A stretch of DNA of 23,085 nt, taken from an uncultured Lachnospiraceae bacterium. GTDB lineage: Bacteria > Bacillota_A > Clostridia > Lachnospirales > Lachnospiraceae. Below, piece by piece: positions 7,664 through 15,500 of this stretch. How positions within the stretch are numbered: the stretch's first letter is position 1; the number at the start of each line of letters is the position of its first letter. Under the pieces are notes generated by a model that made no database searches, was not told the origin of the DNA, and was given only the letters and a program-made list of their open reading frames with translations. The stretch is taken from NCBI GenBank assembly GCA_947564305.1, contig CANOBT010000087.1:1-23085 (forward strand), read 5' to 3'. The translations under genes and the position numbers were made by a program.

Positions 7664-8188
7664 ATGGTATATGAATTGATTTTTTTCTATTGGGATGATG
7701 ATCCGGCAAATGACGATTATGTGATTGTTGCAGTATATTCATCCTATGAGCTGGCTGAAAAGGGGCTGGAAAAGTTTGCCGTACAACCACGGTTTAAAGG
7801 GAAAAAAGAAGCATTCAATATTATTGAACATAAAATCAATGAAGAAAACAGCACATGGTCAGATGGCTTTGTCACTATCGATTTGACATATTTTAGGATA
7901 GATTTATTGGGTAAATACAGAATTAATAAATATGAGGGAGAAGAGATAGGAATTTATGATGAAGGAGAACAGCAGGAGCTTTTTGTAAAAAAAATAAATG
8001 ATTATCAAGATTATGCAGAATGTACGATTTTGAGAAACAGAGAAAAAATGTATTGTTTTGATAAAAACAAAAGAACTATTGTTATCGAAACGGAAAATGA
8101 GGATAATCTTATATTATCCAAAATAAAGAAAGGATTTTGCAGGGATTTCAGGTCTGGAGATTTGTGGATGTATGATATTCTACTGTAA
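7664..8188 (+). CDS. Small immunity-like protein
   Basis: The start at ATG 7664 is fixed by TAAGGAGA six bases upstream; a farther upstream ATG lies inside the hairpin. The 174-residue product has no signal peptide. Its first 70 residues (VYSSYELAEKGLEKFAVQPR, then FKGKKEAFNIIEHKINEENS and TWSDGFVTI) follow a pattern common in small proteins beside polymorphic toxins: a strand, a helix reading (Y)SS.E.AE..L.KF, then F.I....I. and a W-containing strand. A DUF7336-type assignment is likely but unverified. The C-terminal 100 residues are not recognised. It follows the toxin remnant, so it is probably the surviving immunity gene of a lost toxin. A second, decayed member lies at 10410-10598. Confidence 0.65.
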   Translation: MVYELIFFYWDDDPANDDYVIVAVYSSYELAEKGLEKFAVQPRFKGKKEAFNIIEHKINEENSTWSDGFVTIDLTYFRIDLLGKYRINKYEGEEIGIYDEGEQQELFVKKINDYQDYAECTILRNREKMYCFDKNKRTIVIETENEDNLILSKIKKGFCRDFRSGDLWMYDILL

Positions 8189-8204
8189 ATACAAGGTAAA
8201 CATA

Positions 8205-9356
8205 GTGAAAAAATGCGTGGTAGTTATAAAAAAGTTTTTAAAAATATGTGTTTCTATTATTTTGGGACTTGCAGTTGTGCAAATTATCCGTTTTGCAGCA
8301 GAAACCCATGCATTTGACACTTCTGAATTGAAGAAAGCTGCGGGAAATTATTTACAGAAAAGTGAATGCAATATAGAAAACTGCGTCCTGGTACATAAGA
8401 AAAATGGAATCAGCACATTTCCTTTTGTATTCGGAAACCGCTTATACCTTTATGATATCGAGCAGAAAAAGCATAAGCTGGTTGCGGATACATGGCTCCC
8501 GTTTACAGAAATCGGAACACTTATCACATCGGGTGATGATAAAGTATATTATAACTTTCTTGTTTGGGAAGGTTCGTCCATAGGCGGGGATGTTTACTGC
8601 ACAGATTTAAAAACGGGCGAGACGAAAAAGGTTCCTGAACCAGCGGCAGATACTATGTATTATGGATGCTCGGTTTATGACGGCAAGATTTACTATTGGA
8701 AAGAGGGTATAGGGGAGGAGTTCAGGGAGTATGAAGAATACGGGATTTTCTTTGCGGCGGATTTAGCCAGTGGGGAAGAAGAGGTTTTTGTGGATGGGGA
8801 GGTACAGTATTTTAAAGTATTGGGGAACACCATGTACTGCTGTAACAGGCAGGATGGAAAACTGCATGCGGTGAATCTTGACACAGGCGAAAAAAGGAGT
8901 TATGAGCTTGGCAGAAAGGAGGTAGACTGCTTTATCCAGGGAGAGGGCAAAGAAGTATTTCTGGACGTATATTCGGCTGCCAATCCGGATGATGAAGTTT
9001 CCTGGGAACTTGTAAGACTCAATCCGGAGGAAGGGGTAAAAACGGTAGAGGACGGACAACCGGAAGAAGGAATCGCTCATTACAGGGATGGGGCGATATA
9101 TACAGAAGACGAATTTTGCATTTATAAATATTGCATGAAGACATGGGAAAAGGAAACGATTATTGACATTCGGGAAGAGATGCCGTTTTTAAATAAAGAA
9201 GAGTACAAAAGTAATGTCTGGAGCGAGATAAGCTATTGCGATGATTATATAGCAATGGAAGTCTGTTATCATTCGGATAAAGGAGGGGGAGACCAATCAG
9301 AACTGCTGGTGTATGATTATAATGGGGAATTGGTGCATAGGGAGAGATTGTGTTGA
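8205..9356 (+). CDS. Membrane-anchored beta-propeller-like protein
   Basis: GTG 8205 is preferred (383 residues): it follows AAGG at 8193-8196 and places a basic stretch right before a single helix (FLKICVSIILGLAVVQIIRF). An earlier ATG at 8172 lies inside the previous gene. The remainder is acidic and rich in short strands: VFGNRLYLYD, DDKVYYNFLVW, GGDVYCTDLKTGE, GCSVYDGKIYYWKEG, NTMYCCNRQDGKLHAVNLDT. That pattern fits a DUF5050-like propeller outside the cell. It lies 16 bases after the immunity-like gene and probably shares its transcript. Function is unknown; an extracytoplasmic immunity or accessory role is only inferred from context. The pair at 12729/14025 has a similar layout with little direct identity. 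Confidence 0.7.
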   Translation: MKKCVVVIKKFLKICVSIILGLAVVQIIRFAAETHAFDTSELKKAAGNYLQKSECNIENCVLVHKKNGISTFPFVFGNRLYLYDIEQKKHKLVADTWLPFTEIGTLITSGDDKVYYNFLVWEGSSIGGDVYCTDLKTGETKKVPEPAADTMYYGCSVYDGKIYYWKEGIGEEFREYEEYGIFFAADLASGEEEVFVDGEVQYFKVLGNTMYCCNRQDGKLHAVNLDTGEKRSYELGRKEVDCFIQGEGKEVFLDVYSAANPDDEVSWELVRLNPEEGVKTVEDGQPEEGIAHYRDGAIYTEDEFCIYKYCMKTWEKETIIDIREEMPFLNKEEYKSNVWSEISYCDDYIAMEVCYHSDKGGGDQSELLVYDYNGELVHRERLC

Positions 9357-9454
9357 AAGTAGAGGTAGAGTTTACTTTGGGATTGACAAAATCTTATGAA
9401 AAACAGAGAAGTTATCGGAAAATTCTTAAATGTAATTTCCTGATAACTTTATAA
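9353..9454 (+). pseudogene. 5' stub of the CxxC family gene
   Basis: TTG 9353 overlaps the previous stop and reads KVEVEFTLG before diverging, ending at TAA after 33 codons. Thirty-two bases from 9353 are identical to the start of the 15501 gene, and similarity extends upstream over its ribosome site (GTGCATA.GGA...ATTGT). It is a leftover 5' end, probably from recombination between copies. Confidence 0.8.
9409..9449 (+). terminator. Stem-loop after the propeller gene
   Basis: Left arm 9409-9424 and right arm 9434-9449 pair at 14 of 16 positions plus one G.T, around a 9-base loop, followed by TATAAA with a weak T stretch. It sits inside the CxxC stub and could end the 7664-9356 transcript. 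Confidence 0.5.
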
Positions 9455-9479
9455 ATGCAGTATTTGATTGGGAGTTCAT

Positions 9480-10397
9480 ATGAGATTAATATACAAAAGC
9501 AAAGCATGGAAGATTATTTTATCGGACTTGATGATATGCCATTTTCTCAGGGGGATAAAATTTATTGAGCCTAAGAGCAAAGAAACTGTAATCAATATCA
9601 AAACTTCATATGATTATTATGCAGACATTTATCAGATGAAATGCTTGAATATGCTCTTTGCATTAACATGGAATAATCTGATTGATGTTTATGATATGAA
9701 AACAGGCGGACTGATTCAGACGCTTAGATGGAAAGGCAACAGGAAATTCGAGAGAGAGCGGTTAGTAATTGATGAAGAGAATAAGTGCATATATTGTATT
9801 TTGTATTATGGGGAGGAAGGCGAAAATGAATCCTTAGTAAGTGTCATTGATTGTGTAGGATGGACGGAAAGGATTGTATTATCATTACCAGGATTTTATG
9901 CGTCCGGTCTTCAATATTGCAAAAAGGAACAAGAGTATATTATTGTGGGAAGACAATTTTGCAAGTTTCCGCAATCTTTGTACCTGACAGGGATTTACAA
10001 AGGGATTGGAATGAACAGCGGAAAAGAGATTTTATTTGATAAGTCAAACGAGTGGAATATACAGACACTTACTACGGCTAAGCTTATGGATAATGGTGAC
10101 ATGCTTTACTTCATTGGAATTAAGAGGGGGAAAGTGTACCGTCTGGGAGAGAAAAGCCCGATTCTGGACAAAGTAGATGAAACTGCATTTTCACACGATG
10201 GGAAGTACATTGCCTATCTGAGGAGAGGGAAGATAACGGTGCTGGAATATGCATCCTGGAAAGTGGTGGACACAGTTGAGAGTGATATGGGACTTATGCA
10301 TGTATTTGAGTTTGAAGATTCGGATAAGCATATCATTTATCAGGTTGATGATGTGAATTATCTATTTGAAATCGAATTTGGAATTGTTGAGAAATAA
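9480..10397 (+). CDS. Cytosolic WD40/propeller-like protein
   Basis: ATG 9480 is chosen because GGGAG lies five bases upstream; an in-frame TTG at 9468 overlaps that site. The 305-residue product has no signal peptide. Strand-rich repeats include LFALTWNNLIDVYDMKTGGL, ENKCIYCILYYGEEGENESL, TAFSHDGKYIAYLRRGKITV and VLEYASWKVVDTVESDMG, which look like blades of a WD40-type propeller. The family was not recognised. It lies between the CxxC stub and a broken immunity gene, so an immunity-like role is possible but unproven. Confidence 0.65.
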   Translation: MRLIYKSKAWKIILSDLMICHFLRGIKFIEPKSKETVINIKTSYDYYADIYQMKCLNMLFALTWNNLIDVYDMKTGGLIQTLRWKGNRKFERERLVIDEENKCIYCILYYGEEGENESLVSVIDCVGWTERIVLSLPGFYASGLQYCKKEQEYIIVGRQFCKFPQSLYLTGIYKGIGMNSGKEILFDKSNEWNIQTLTTAKLMDNGDMLYFIGIKRGKVYRLGEKSPILDKVDETAFSHDGKYIAYLRRGKITVLEYASWKVVDTVESDMGLMHVFEFEDSDKHIIYQVDDVNYLFEIEFGIVEK

Positions 10398-10409
10398 GGA
10401 AATGATTGA

Positions 10410-10598
10410 GTAAAATGCAAGTTGACGCATGATTATGGCGGGAGCATAAAGACAATCGGATATTTTGGAAATTGGAAAAAGGCAAGGGCGGTGATGAAGA
10501 AATACCGCTCCTCAATAGAAGGATTCAAGGATTATCCAAATGATTTTGTGATCAGAAAAATTAAATTGAATGAAGACAACTATTATTTTTTAGAGTAG
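10410..10598 (+). pseudogene. Decayed small immunity-like gene
   Basis: The frame opens after TGA 10407-10409 without a normal start and ends at TAG 10596-10598. It reads LTHDYGGSIKTIGYFGNWKK, then MKKYRSSIEGFKDYPNDFVI and LNEDNYYFLE. This is the same helix-and-strand pattern as the N-terminal part of the 7664 protein. The missing start and the Rhs scrap that follows mark it as the immunity half of a lost module. Confidence 0.65.
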
Positions 10599-10645
10599 GA
10601 ATAAAGAAGGCAAATATATTGAAACAAGTATGACGGCGGCAAAAA

Positions 10646-10781
10646 TCCGGGGAAACAGTATCAGAAGGAGCGTCATCAGGAGGAACGGCGGAAGACGGCA
10701 CCGCATCCGAGGGAACGGAGAACAGCGGCTTTGGTTATTACCTGTATAATAAGGACGTGCAGGGCAGCACGACGAGCGTTG
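10646..10781 (+). repeat. Rhs core scrap, third copy
   Basis: These bases match copy A near 1353-1500 (SGETVSEGA through YYLYNKDVQGSTTS), with one of the GGTASEG units absent. It is in frame with the ankyrin sequence that follows it. Confidence 0.9.
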
Positions 10782-11359
10782 TATTATACTATAAAAATAT
10801 GCTCTTAGTATGGGCAATCATGAGGAATAAAAAGAGGTTTTTAAAACTCATAATGGGAATGGGTGTAAATATTGATAAAAAAATATATGGTTTTACACCT
10901 GTAGAATGTGCATGTATCTATCAGAACATTCCGGCTGTAAAGATTCTGGCTGCGGCAGGATGTGAATTAAATTATCAGGGCAGCATCATATGTCATGTGC
11001 TTGCGGAATGGAATCAGTATAATACCTTAAGAGCGCTGGTGAAAAGGGGGCTGGACGTTAATATGAGAGACCGCAATGGAAGGACAGGCTTACATTGGGC
11101 AGCGGAGAAGGGAAACGCTGAGAGCGTAGAGGTATTGCTGGAATCAGGGGCAGACGTGGATGCGGCGGATGGGGATGGTATGACACCGCTTGCAATCGCG
11201 TGTATGGATGGAGAGTATGAAATCGTATCCCTTCTGTTGAAATATGGTGCAGATGCTAATTGCCGGGATAGCGAGGGACTTACGCCTTTGTGTCATGCGA
11301 AAGCAAAACAGAGAAGAAACATTCAAAAATTACTGTTGGCAAATGGTGTAAAATTATAA
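10757..11359 (+). CDS. Ankyrin protein fused to an Rhs scrap
   Basis: The frame is open from 10634 to 11359 (241 codons). It passes straight from Rhs core text (YYLYNKDVQGSTTS) into ankyrin repeats at about 10782 without a stop or shift. GTG 10757 is the first nominal start and ATG 10799 or 10820 are alternatives; none has a ribosome site. Ankyrin units are clear: FTPVECACIYQNIPAVKIL, GRTGLHWAAEKGNAESVEVL with GADVDAA, and MTPLAIACMDGEYEIVSLLL. Compared with the 2389 gene it lacks the first 40 or so residues, as if an Rhs sequence had replaced its 5' end. It is probably a truncated immunity gene. Expression would need read-through from upstream. Confidence 0.7.
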   Translation: MQGSTTSVVLYYKNMLLVWAIMRNKKRFLKLIMGMGVNIDKKIYGFTPVECACIYQNIPAVKILAAAGCELNYQGSIICHVLAEWNQYNTLRALVKRGLDVNMRDRNGRTGLHWAAEKGNAESVEVLLESGADVDAADGDGMTPLAIACMDGEYEIVSLLLKYGADANCRDSEGLTPLCHAKAKQRRNIQKLLLANGVKL

Positions 11360-11370
11360 CCATATTCGTT

Positions 11371-11414
11371 ATTACACGATGCGCTATTTGGTTAGCGATA
11401 GTGCATCGTGTAAT
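11371..11414 (+). repeat. Module hairpin 3 (17-bp stem)
   Basis: ATTACACGATGCGCTAT (11371-11387) pairs with 11398-11414 at every position, counting one G.T. The sequence differs from hairpins 1 and 2, but size, loop and position (12 bases after an ankyrin stop) match. It too is followed by a ribosome site, GAGGAA at 11435, and a start that aborts at once: ATG AAA TTG TGA (11446-11457). Confidence 0.8.
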
Positions 11415-11469
11415 TGTAAAAGGGAAATTAGTTTGAGGAACCGATATGAAATTGTGAGGGTTAGGGTAG

Positions 11470-12099
11470 ATGAAAGCTGATAAGCCATTTTTTGAACAAA
11501 CATATTTGAAAAAGTATTTAAAGGACAAGATGGAGTGCAGAGACCTTTTAAAATTTCTTCGCATGGAGTGGGAAAAAACAAGGAATGAAGAATTTTTTTT
11601 AATATTGCTTGGATATACATGGCTTTTTACGGAAAATGCGTATTTAGATGATGTCTTCCGATTTTATAATGAAAAGGTATATGAAAAGGAGTTACTTTTT
11701 GAATTATTAAAATACGGGGAAAATAACATGAAAAAAAGCGTAAAATTTTGGCTGTTGACGGGGTATATTTACAGCACAACAGGGTATTACTTTTGGGGGG
11801 ATTTAGAGGATTCTCAGGAGAAAATTGAAGAAAATGGAGAAAAAATAATATCAGAGATGTATAATAAATATCCTGAACATTTTACGATTGGTTATTTTTA
11901 TGGGATGATATATGGATTTGAAAGCATGTATAAAAAATATGATAAGAAAAAGTTTCAAGAGATGGTTTACGGGCTATTCCCGTCAAAGGCGGAAATCGAT
12001 GTATATTTTAGAGAGAATAGGCAAAAGGCGGAGCCTTTATTTTTTGGCAAGGATGACAGGGATTCAGATGACTGGAGTTGGGATTTATGCGGAAATTAA
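11470..12099 (+). CDS. Helical cytosolic protein of unknown function
   Basis: The 209-residue product is rich in Lys, Glu, Tyr and Phe and predicted mostly helical, without signal or membrane segment. ATG 11470 has a weak AGGG site 4 bases before it. A stronger GAGGAA site upstream serves only a 4-codon frame that ends at 11457, so the true 5' end may have been rearranged. Motifs seen by eye are FFLILLGYTWLFTENAYLDD, FWLLTGYIYSTTGYYFWGDL and an acidic tail (GKDDRDSDDWSWDL). I do not recognise the family. Its place after an ankyrin module and its overlap with the next gene suggest an immunity or accessory role, weakly. Confidence 0.65.
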   Translation: MKADKPFFEQTYLKKYLKDKMECRDLLKFLRMEWEKTRNEEFFLILLGYTWLFTENAYLDDVFRFYNEKVYEKELLFELLKYGENNMKKSVKFWLLTGYIYSTTGYYFWGDLEDSQEKIEENGEKIISEMYNKYPEHFTIGYFYGMIYGFESMYKKYDKKKFQEMVYGLFPSKAEIDVYFRENRQKAEPLFFGKDDRDSDDWSWDLCGN

Positions 12100-12719
12100 T
12101 ATTTTCCGGGAGACAGAGCGAACAGAAAACGGAAAGAAGAAAATGGGGTGCAGGCCGTGGTGCTTTTGCGGCACAGGCGATGATGGCTGTTCTGATGTAT
12201 TGCGGAGCATATGGCATCTTGATGGAAATGTTTCAGGATATGTATGAAAGCGTTTTTTGGATTGGCGGAATACTCTATGCCGTGTATTACATAGCAGCAA
12301 TTATTGGCGGGATGATATGGCTTGCCTATCTCTGGAATAAAAGGAGAAAGACGGCGCTGGCGGCACACCTGTTTTTAACGGCCAGTATTGCTTGCCAGTT
12401 GTGTGGAATCATATACGAGTGCCTGTTTGGTGGGGATGCGGTGGGATTTGAGGGAGTTCTTATCTTTGGGGTGATACCGGGGGCGGCTCTTTTGACAGAG
12501 ATAAGTATGATGGTAAATTATTACAGAGAAAATTCCAGATTCAAGTCTGCATGTATACGGTTCAATTGCGTAATAATCGGTATCGGGGTATTTTTTTACA
12601 TGATACTGTTTCTTGATATTAACACGGCCAAGCCGTCTGAAAATCTCTATTTGCTGTTTTTGATAGGAATAAAGGGAACTTTGCTGCTCGTTATGTGGGA
12701 AGAGTCCGGGAGAGGGTAG
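12087..12719 (+). CDS. Six-TM membrane protein of unknown function
   Basis: ATG 12087 overlaps the previous gene's end by 13 bases, which suggests coupled translation; GGAG lies about 10 bases upstream. The 210-residue product has a basic N terminus and about six hydrophobic helices (for example FAAQAMMAVLMYCGAYGILM, VFWIGGILYAVYYIAAIIGG, VGFEGVLIFGVIPGAALLTE, FNCVIIGIGVFFYMILFLDI). No transporter or enzyme motif was seen. It may form an operon with the preceding gene and the propeller pair after it, since the gap to the next start is 9 bases. Confidence 0.7.
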   Translation: MRKLIFSGRQSEQKTERRKWGAGRGAFAAQAMMAVLMYCGAYGILMEMFQDMYESVFWIGGILYAVYYIAAIIGGMIWLAYLWNKRRKTALAAHLFLTASIACQLCGIIYECLFGGDAVGFEGVLIFGVIPGAALLTEISMMVNYYRENSRFKSACIRFNCVIIGIGVFFYMILFLDINTAKPSENLYLLFLIGIKGTLLLVMWEESGRG

Positions 12720-12728
12720 AAAAGTTAT

Positions 12729-13961
12729 ATGAAAAAAAGAATTTTTATTCTTATTATGATTCTGGGAGTTATCATATGTCAGTTGGAGGTACTGAGCACC
12801 GGACGTTTCTTTCCTGATTACTGGATTCGCGATATGCTTGGCGAGTATGATACCAACATTACTGTCGCAAATATGAGAGCGGGCGGACATGGGGCATTGT
12901 CGGCATATTGTGACGGGGAATACTATTTTTATGATAAGTCCAGGAAAGCAATCTGCAATTACAGAACAGGCGAACCGATTGTCCCAACGGAAGGTGTTCC
13001 TGTGCAATTGGCTGTATCTGACAAGTACATATATTACATGACCAAAGACATGCTGTATCAGTGTGATTACAGCGGCAGGGAGATTGCCAGCCGGTTTTTT
13101 GAAAAAGAGTATCTGAAAGGGCTTTATGCGGACGGCAAAAATGTATATTGCGAATGCGATTATGCAATGGATACTCTGGGGTATGCGGTATATATTTTTG
13201 ATGCGGATAATATCTCAAAAGCAGGGGATTTTGAGATAATGGACGAAGGCTGGGATAAGGCGGTCCCATTTTATGAAGAAGGGAGGGTGACGATTGCAGA
13301 ACATAAAATGAAACAGATAAAGGGAGGATGGATGATAGCGACAGGAAGTCCGGCGGCGATAAAGGTTGAACACGGGGAAGACGCGGTAAAAGTATATACG
13401 GAAAATATAAATAATGGTTATTTTGGAATCGTTATGGAGGGAGATAATGAAACAGTAATATCTTATTGGGATTATATAGCAGGGCTGTGGGACGGAGAAC
13501 TATATTCAACGGAAAACGGAATCATAAGAATGATTTCTCCTAAAAAGTGGGAAGATTATGGGAAAGATTTGGATCCGAATCTGTGGTACTCCGTTTTAAC
13601 GGCAGATGATGATTGCCTCATAGTTTTGCTTGAGCATTACCGTGCCATCGACGGGCGTTCTACTTCCTATGGTTCCGTGGGGCAGTATGTGAAGGGGCAG
13701 ATTTTATATATTGACCTGGAAACAAAAAAATTACAGCACGGCATACCGATAAAAAGAGGACAGGTCGTCTATATGGATAAAGATAAGTATGCTGCGGTAA
13801 AAAACGGAAAGATGACATTTTATCAGGCGGCAGACGGAAAACGGATAATGACGCATAAGATAAAGGGATATGTGCTACGCAAGGATTATAGGGTTGAATT
13901 GTGCTATGATAAAATATTTATCTTTTGCGGGGAAGAATTAATAGATGTTGTTGAAATCTGA
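12729..13961 (+). CDS. Membrane-anchored propeller-like protein, tandem copy 1
   Basis: The 410-residue product has an N-terminal anchor (KKRIFILIMILGVIICQL) with no convincing lipobox or cleavage site, then a strand-rich acidic ectodomain. Shared with the next gene are DYWIRDMLGEYDTNI, YCDGEYYFYDKSRKAIC, SDKYIYYMT..MLYQC and, near the end, IKRGQVVYMDKDKYAAVKNG. Repeated Tyr-rich short strands suggest a beta-propeller. The start is ATG 12729, 9 bases after the TM gene. Function is unknown. Cell-surface sensing or protection are guesses from topology and context. Confidence 0.7.
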   Translation: MKKRIFILIMILGVIICQLEVLSTGRFFPDYWIRDMLGEYDTNITVANMRAGGHGALSAYCDGEYYFYDKSRKAICNYRTGEPIVPTEGVPVQLAVSDKYIYYMTKDMLYQCDYSGREIASRFFEKEYLKGLYADGKNVYCECDYAMDTLGYAVYIFDADNISKAGDFEIMDEGWDKAVPFYEEGRVTIAEHKMKQIKGGWMIATGSPAAIKVEHGEDAVKVYTENINNGYFGIVMEGDNETVISYWDYIAGLWDGELYSTENGIIRMISPKKWEDYGKDLDPNLWYSVLTADDDCLIVLLEHYRAIDGRSTSYGSVGQYVKGQILYIDLETKKLQHGIPIKRGQVVYMDKDKYAAVKNGKMTFYQAADGKRIMTHKIKGYVLRKDYRVELCYDKIFIFCGEELIDVVEI

Positions 13962-14024
13962 TTGCCGGGATATGCGGTGAGGACGGAAGGCTGTATTCCC
14001 AAATCGTGGGGTGTATGAAGTGAG

Positions 14025-15290
14025 ATGAAAAGAAAATTGATAGTTTGCGCTTTAATAGCGGCGGTAGGAATCGTACAGGTTATGTGTATGGGCAGCAGGC
14101 GGGTATTTGTTGATTACTGGCTGCGCTGTGCGCGGGGAGAATATGATACGAATATTGATGCCGCAAATGCCGCGGCCCATAACTGCGGAACGGCAACGGC
14201 GTATTTTGATGGCAAATATTACTATTATGATAAGGATAAGAGTGCGATTTGCGAATGCCATACGGGCAATCCAATAGTGCCGGTAAAGGCAGCTCCGAAG
14301 GGGCTGGCGGTTTCCGGACAGTACATTTATTATTGCACGGATTCTGCCTTATATCAGTGCAGTTATCGGGGAGAGGAAGTTGCCGTCTTTTTGTTTCCTG
14401 AGGAGACATGGGCGGAGGAACTGTACCTTGAGGGAACTCATATTTATTGCAAATGCGGAGAATACAGCGGCATTTCAGATGATGCCGGGATAAGGGATGT
14501 AATATATATTTTAGACTCGGAAAACATCACCGGTGCGGCAACGGCTCAGAAAATCGATGATGGATGGAAAGAAATACTGCCTTATGACGAAGAAGTAATC
14601 CCTGGGATAGAGGGGCTGTATGTCAGAAAGGCGGGTAATGGCTGGCTGGCGGCGAAAGGAAATCCTGACCTGATTCGGGTTTCATGTGAGGCTAATGGAT
14701 TGAGAATCTCTAATACAGATAATGGAGGAGCTTTTGAGCTGCTTTCAGGTAGCACAGGAAAGGCAATATTTGGCACAGGACAAGAAATAATGGCAAGCAT
14801 TGACAATGACATATATATGTCTGTGTTCATGACAAATGAGATAGGGTGCCTTACAAATGAGAAACAGTGGGAGGTGTATGAGGGCAGCCTTGACACCGAA
14901 TTAAGAGTTTCCCGCATGGCAATGGATGAAGATGTATGGATTGTCCTCCTGGAGGAGTATGCTGCCGGAAGTGCCGGCTCCAGCCCGGAGGGGTCGGTGG
15001 GGGAATATTTGAATAGCCACATCGTATGTATTGACCTGGATGCGAAACAGGTGACGGACAGCATACCTGTAAAGACGGGGCAGGTCATTTATATGGACAA
15101 AAGCCAATATGCATCCATCCGGGATGGGAAAGTAAGTTTCTATAGTATTGCTGACGGGAAAAAACTGAAAGAGCATGAGGTGAAAGGATATCGGATGCGT
15201 GAAGATTATTATGTGGAGTCATGCGGCAATAAGATTTTTTTCTATCGTAATGGGGGAATGATAGATATTGTTGATATAAAGGATTGGTGA
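14025..15290 (+). CDS. Membrane-anchored propeller-like protein, tandem copy 2
   Basis: The 421-residue protein is a diverged duplicate of the preceding one along its full length: an N-terminal anchor (KLIVCALIAAVGIVQVMCMG), then DYWLRCARGEYDTNIDAAN, YFDGKYYYYDKDKSAIC, SGQYIYYCTDSALYQCSY, and GQVIYMDKSQYASIRDG with a C-terminal EVKGYRMREDYYVESCGNK. Several Cys are kept between copies (for example in YQCxY), possibly disulfide bonded outside the cell. ATG 14025 has only a weak AAGTGAG site. A 57-codon membrane gene overlaps its stop codon. Confidence 0.7.
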   Translation: MKRKLIVCALIAAVGIVQVMCMGSRRVFVDYWLRCARGEYDTNIDAANAAAHNCGTATAYFDGKYYYYDKDKSAICECHTGNPIVPVKAAPKGLAVSGQYIYYCTDSALYQCSYRGEEVAVFLFPEETWAEELYLEGTHIYCKCGEYSGISDDAGIRDVIYILDSENITGAATAQKIDDGWKEILPYDEEVIPGIEGLYVRKAGNGWLAAKGNPDLIRVSCEANGLRISNTDNGGAFELLSGSTGKAIFGTGQEIMASIDNDIYMSVFMTNEIGCLTNEKQWEVYEGSLDTELRVSRMAMDEDVWIVLLEEYAAGSAGSSPEGSVGEYLNSHIVCIDLDAKQVTDSIPVKTGQVIYMDKSQYASIRDGKVSFYSIADGKKLKEHEVKGYRMREDYYVESCGNKIFFYRNGGMIDIVDIKDW

Positions 15291-15460
15291 AAAAGAAAAA
15301 ATGGAAAGTGTTGGGTTATATTTGTTCAGGAATATTAATTTTTCCCCTGCTCTTATTCATTTTAATATCGCATATATTACGGTGCATCGATGAAATGTCA
15401 GAATGGATTTATTGGATAAAAGGGAGATACATAGATGTGGACATGTATACAGCAAAGTAA
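15287..15460 (+). CDS. 57-residue single-TM protein
   Basis: GTG 15287 overlaps the previous TGA by GTGA, a coupled-translation layout. The product starts KKKKWKVLGY, has one strong helix (ICSGILIFPLLLFILISHIL), then reads EWIYWIKGRYIDVDMYTAK. The last part aligns loosely with YWIRDMLGEYDTNI..AN of the two propeller proteins. It is therefore either a tiny membrane protein or the surviving N terminus of a third tandem copy. No ectodomain follows. Confidence 0.5.
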   Translation: MKKKKWKVLGYICSGILIFPLLLFILISHILRCIDEMSEWIYWIKGRYIDVDMYTAK

Positions 15461-15500
15461 ATAAAAGAAATGGGGAATTAGTGCATACGGAGGAATTGTA

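Noticed and set aside
11912..12247. Plus-strand frame spanning the 11470/12087 gene joint
   Set aside because: It overlaps two better-supported genes in other frames and has no family features.
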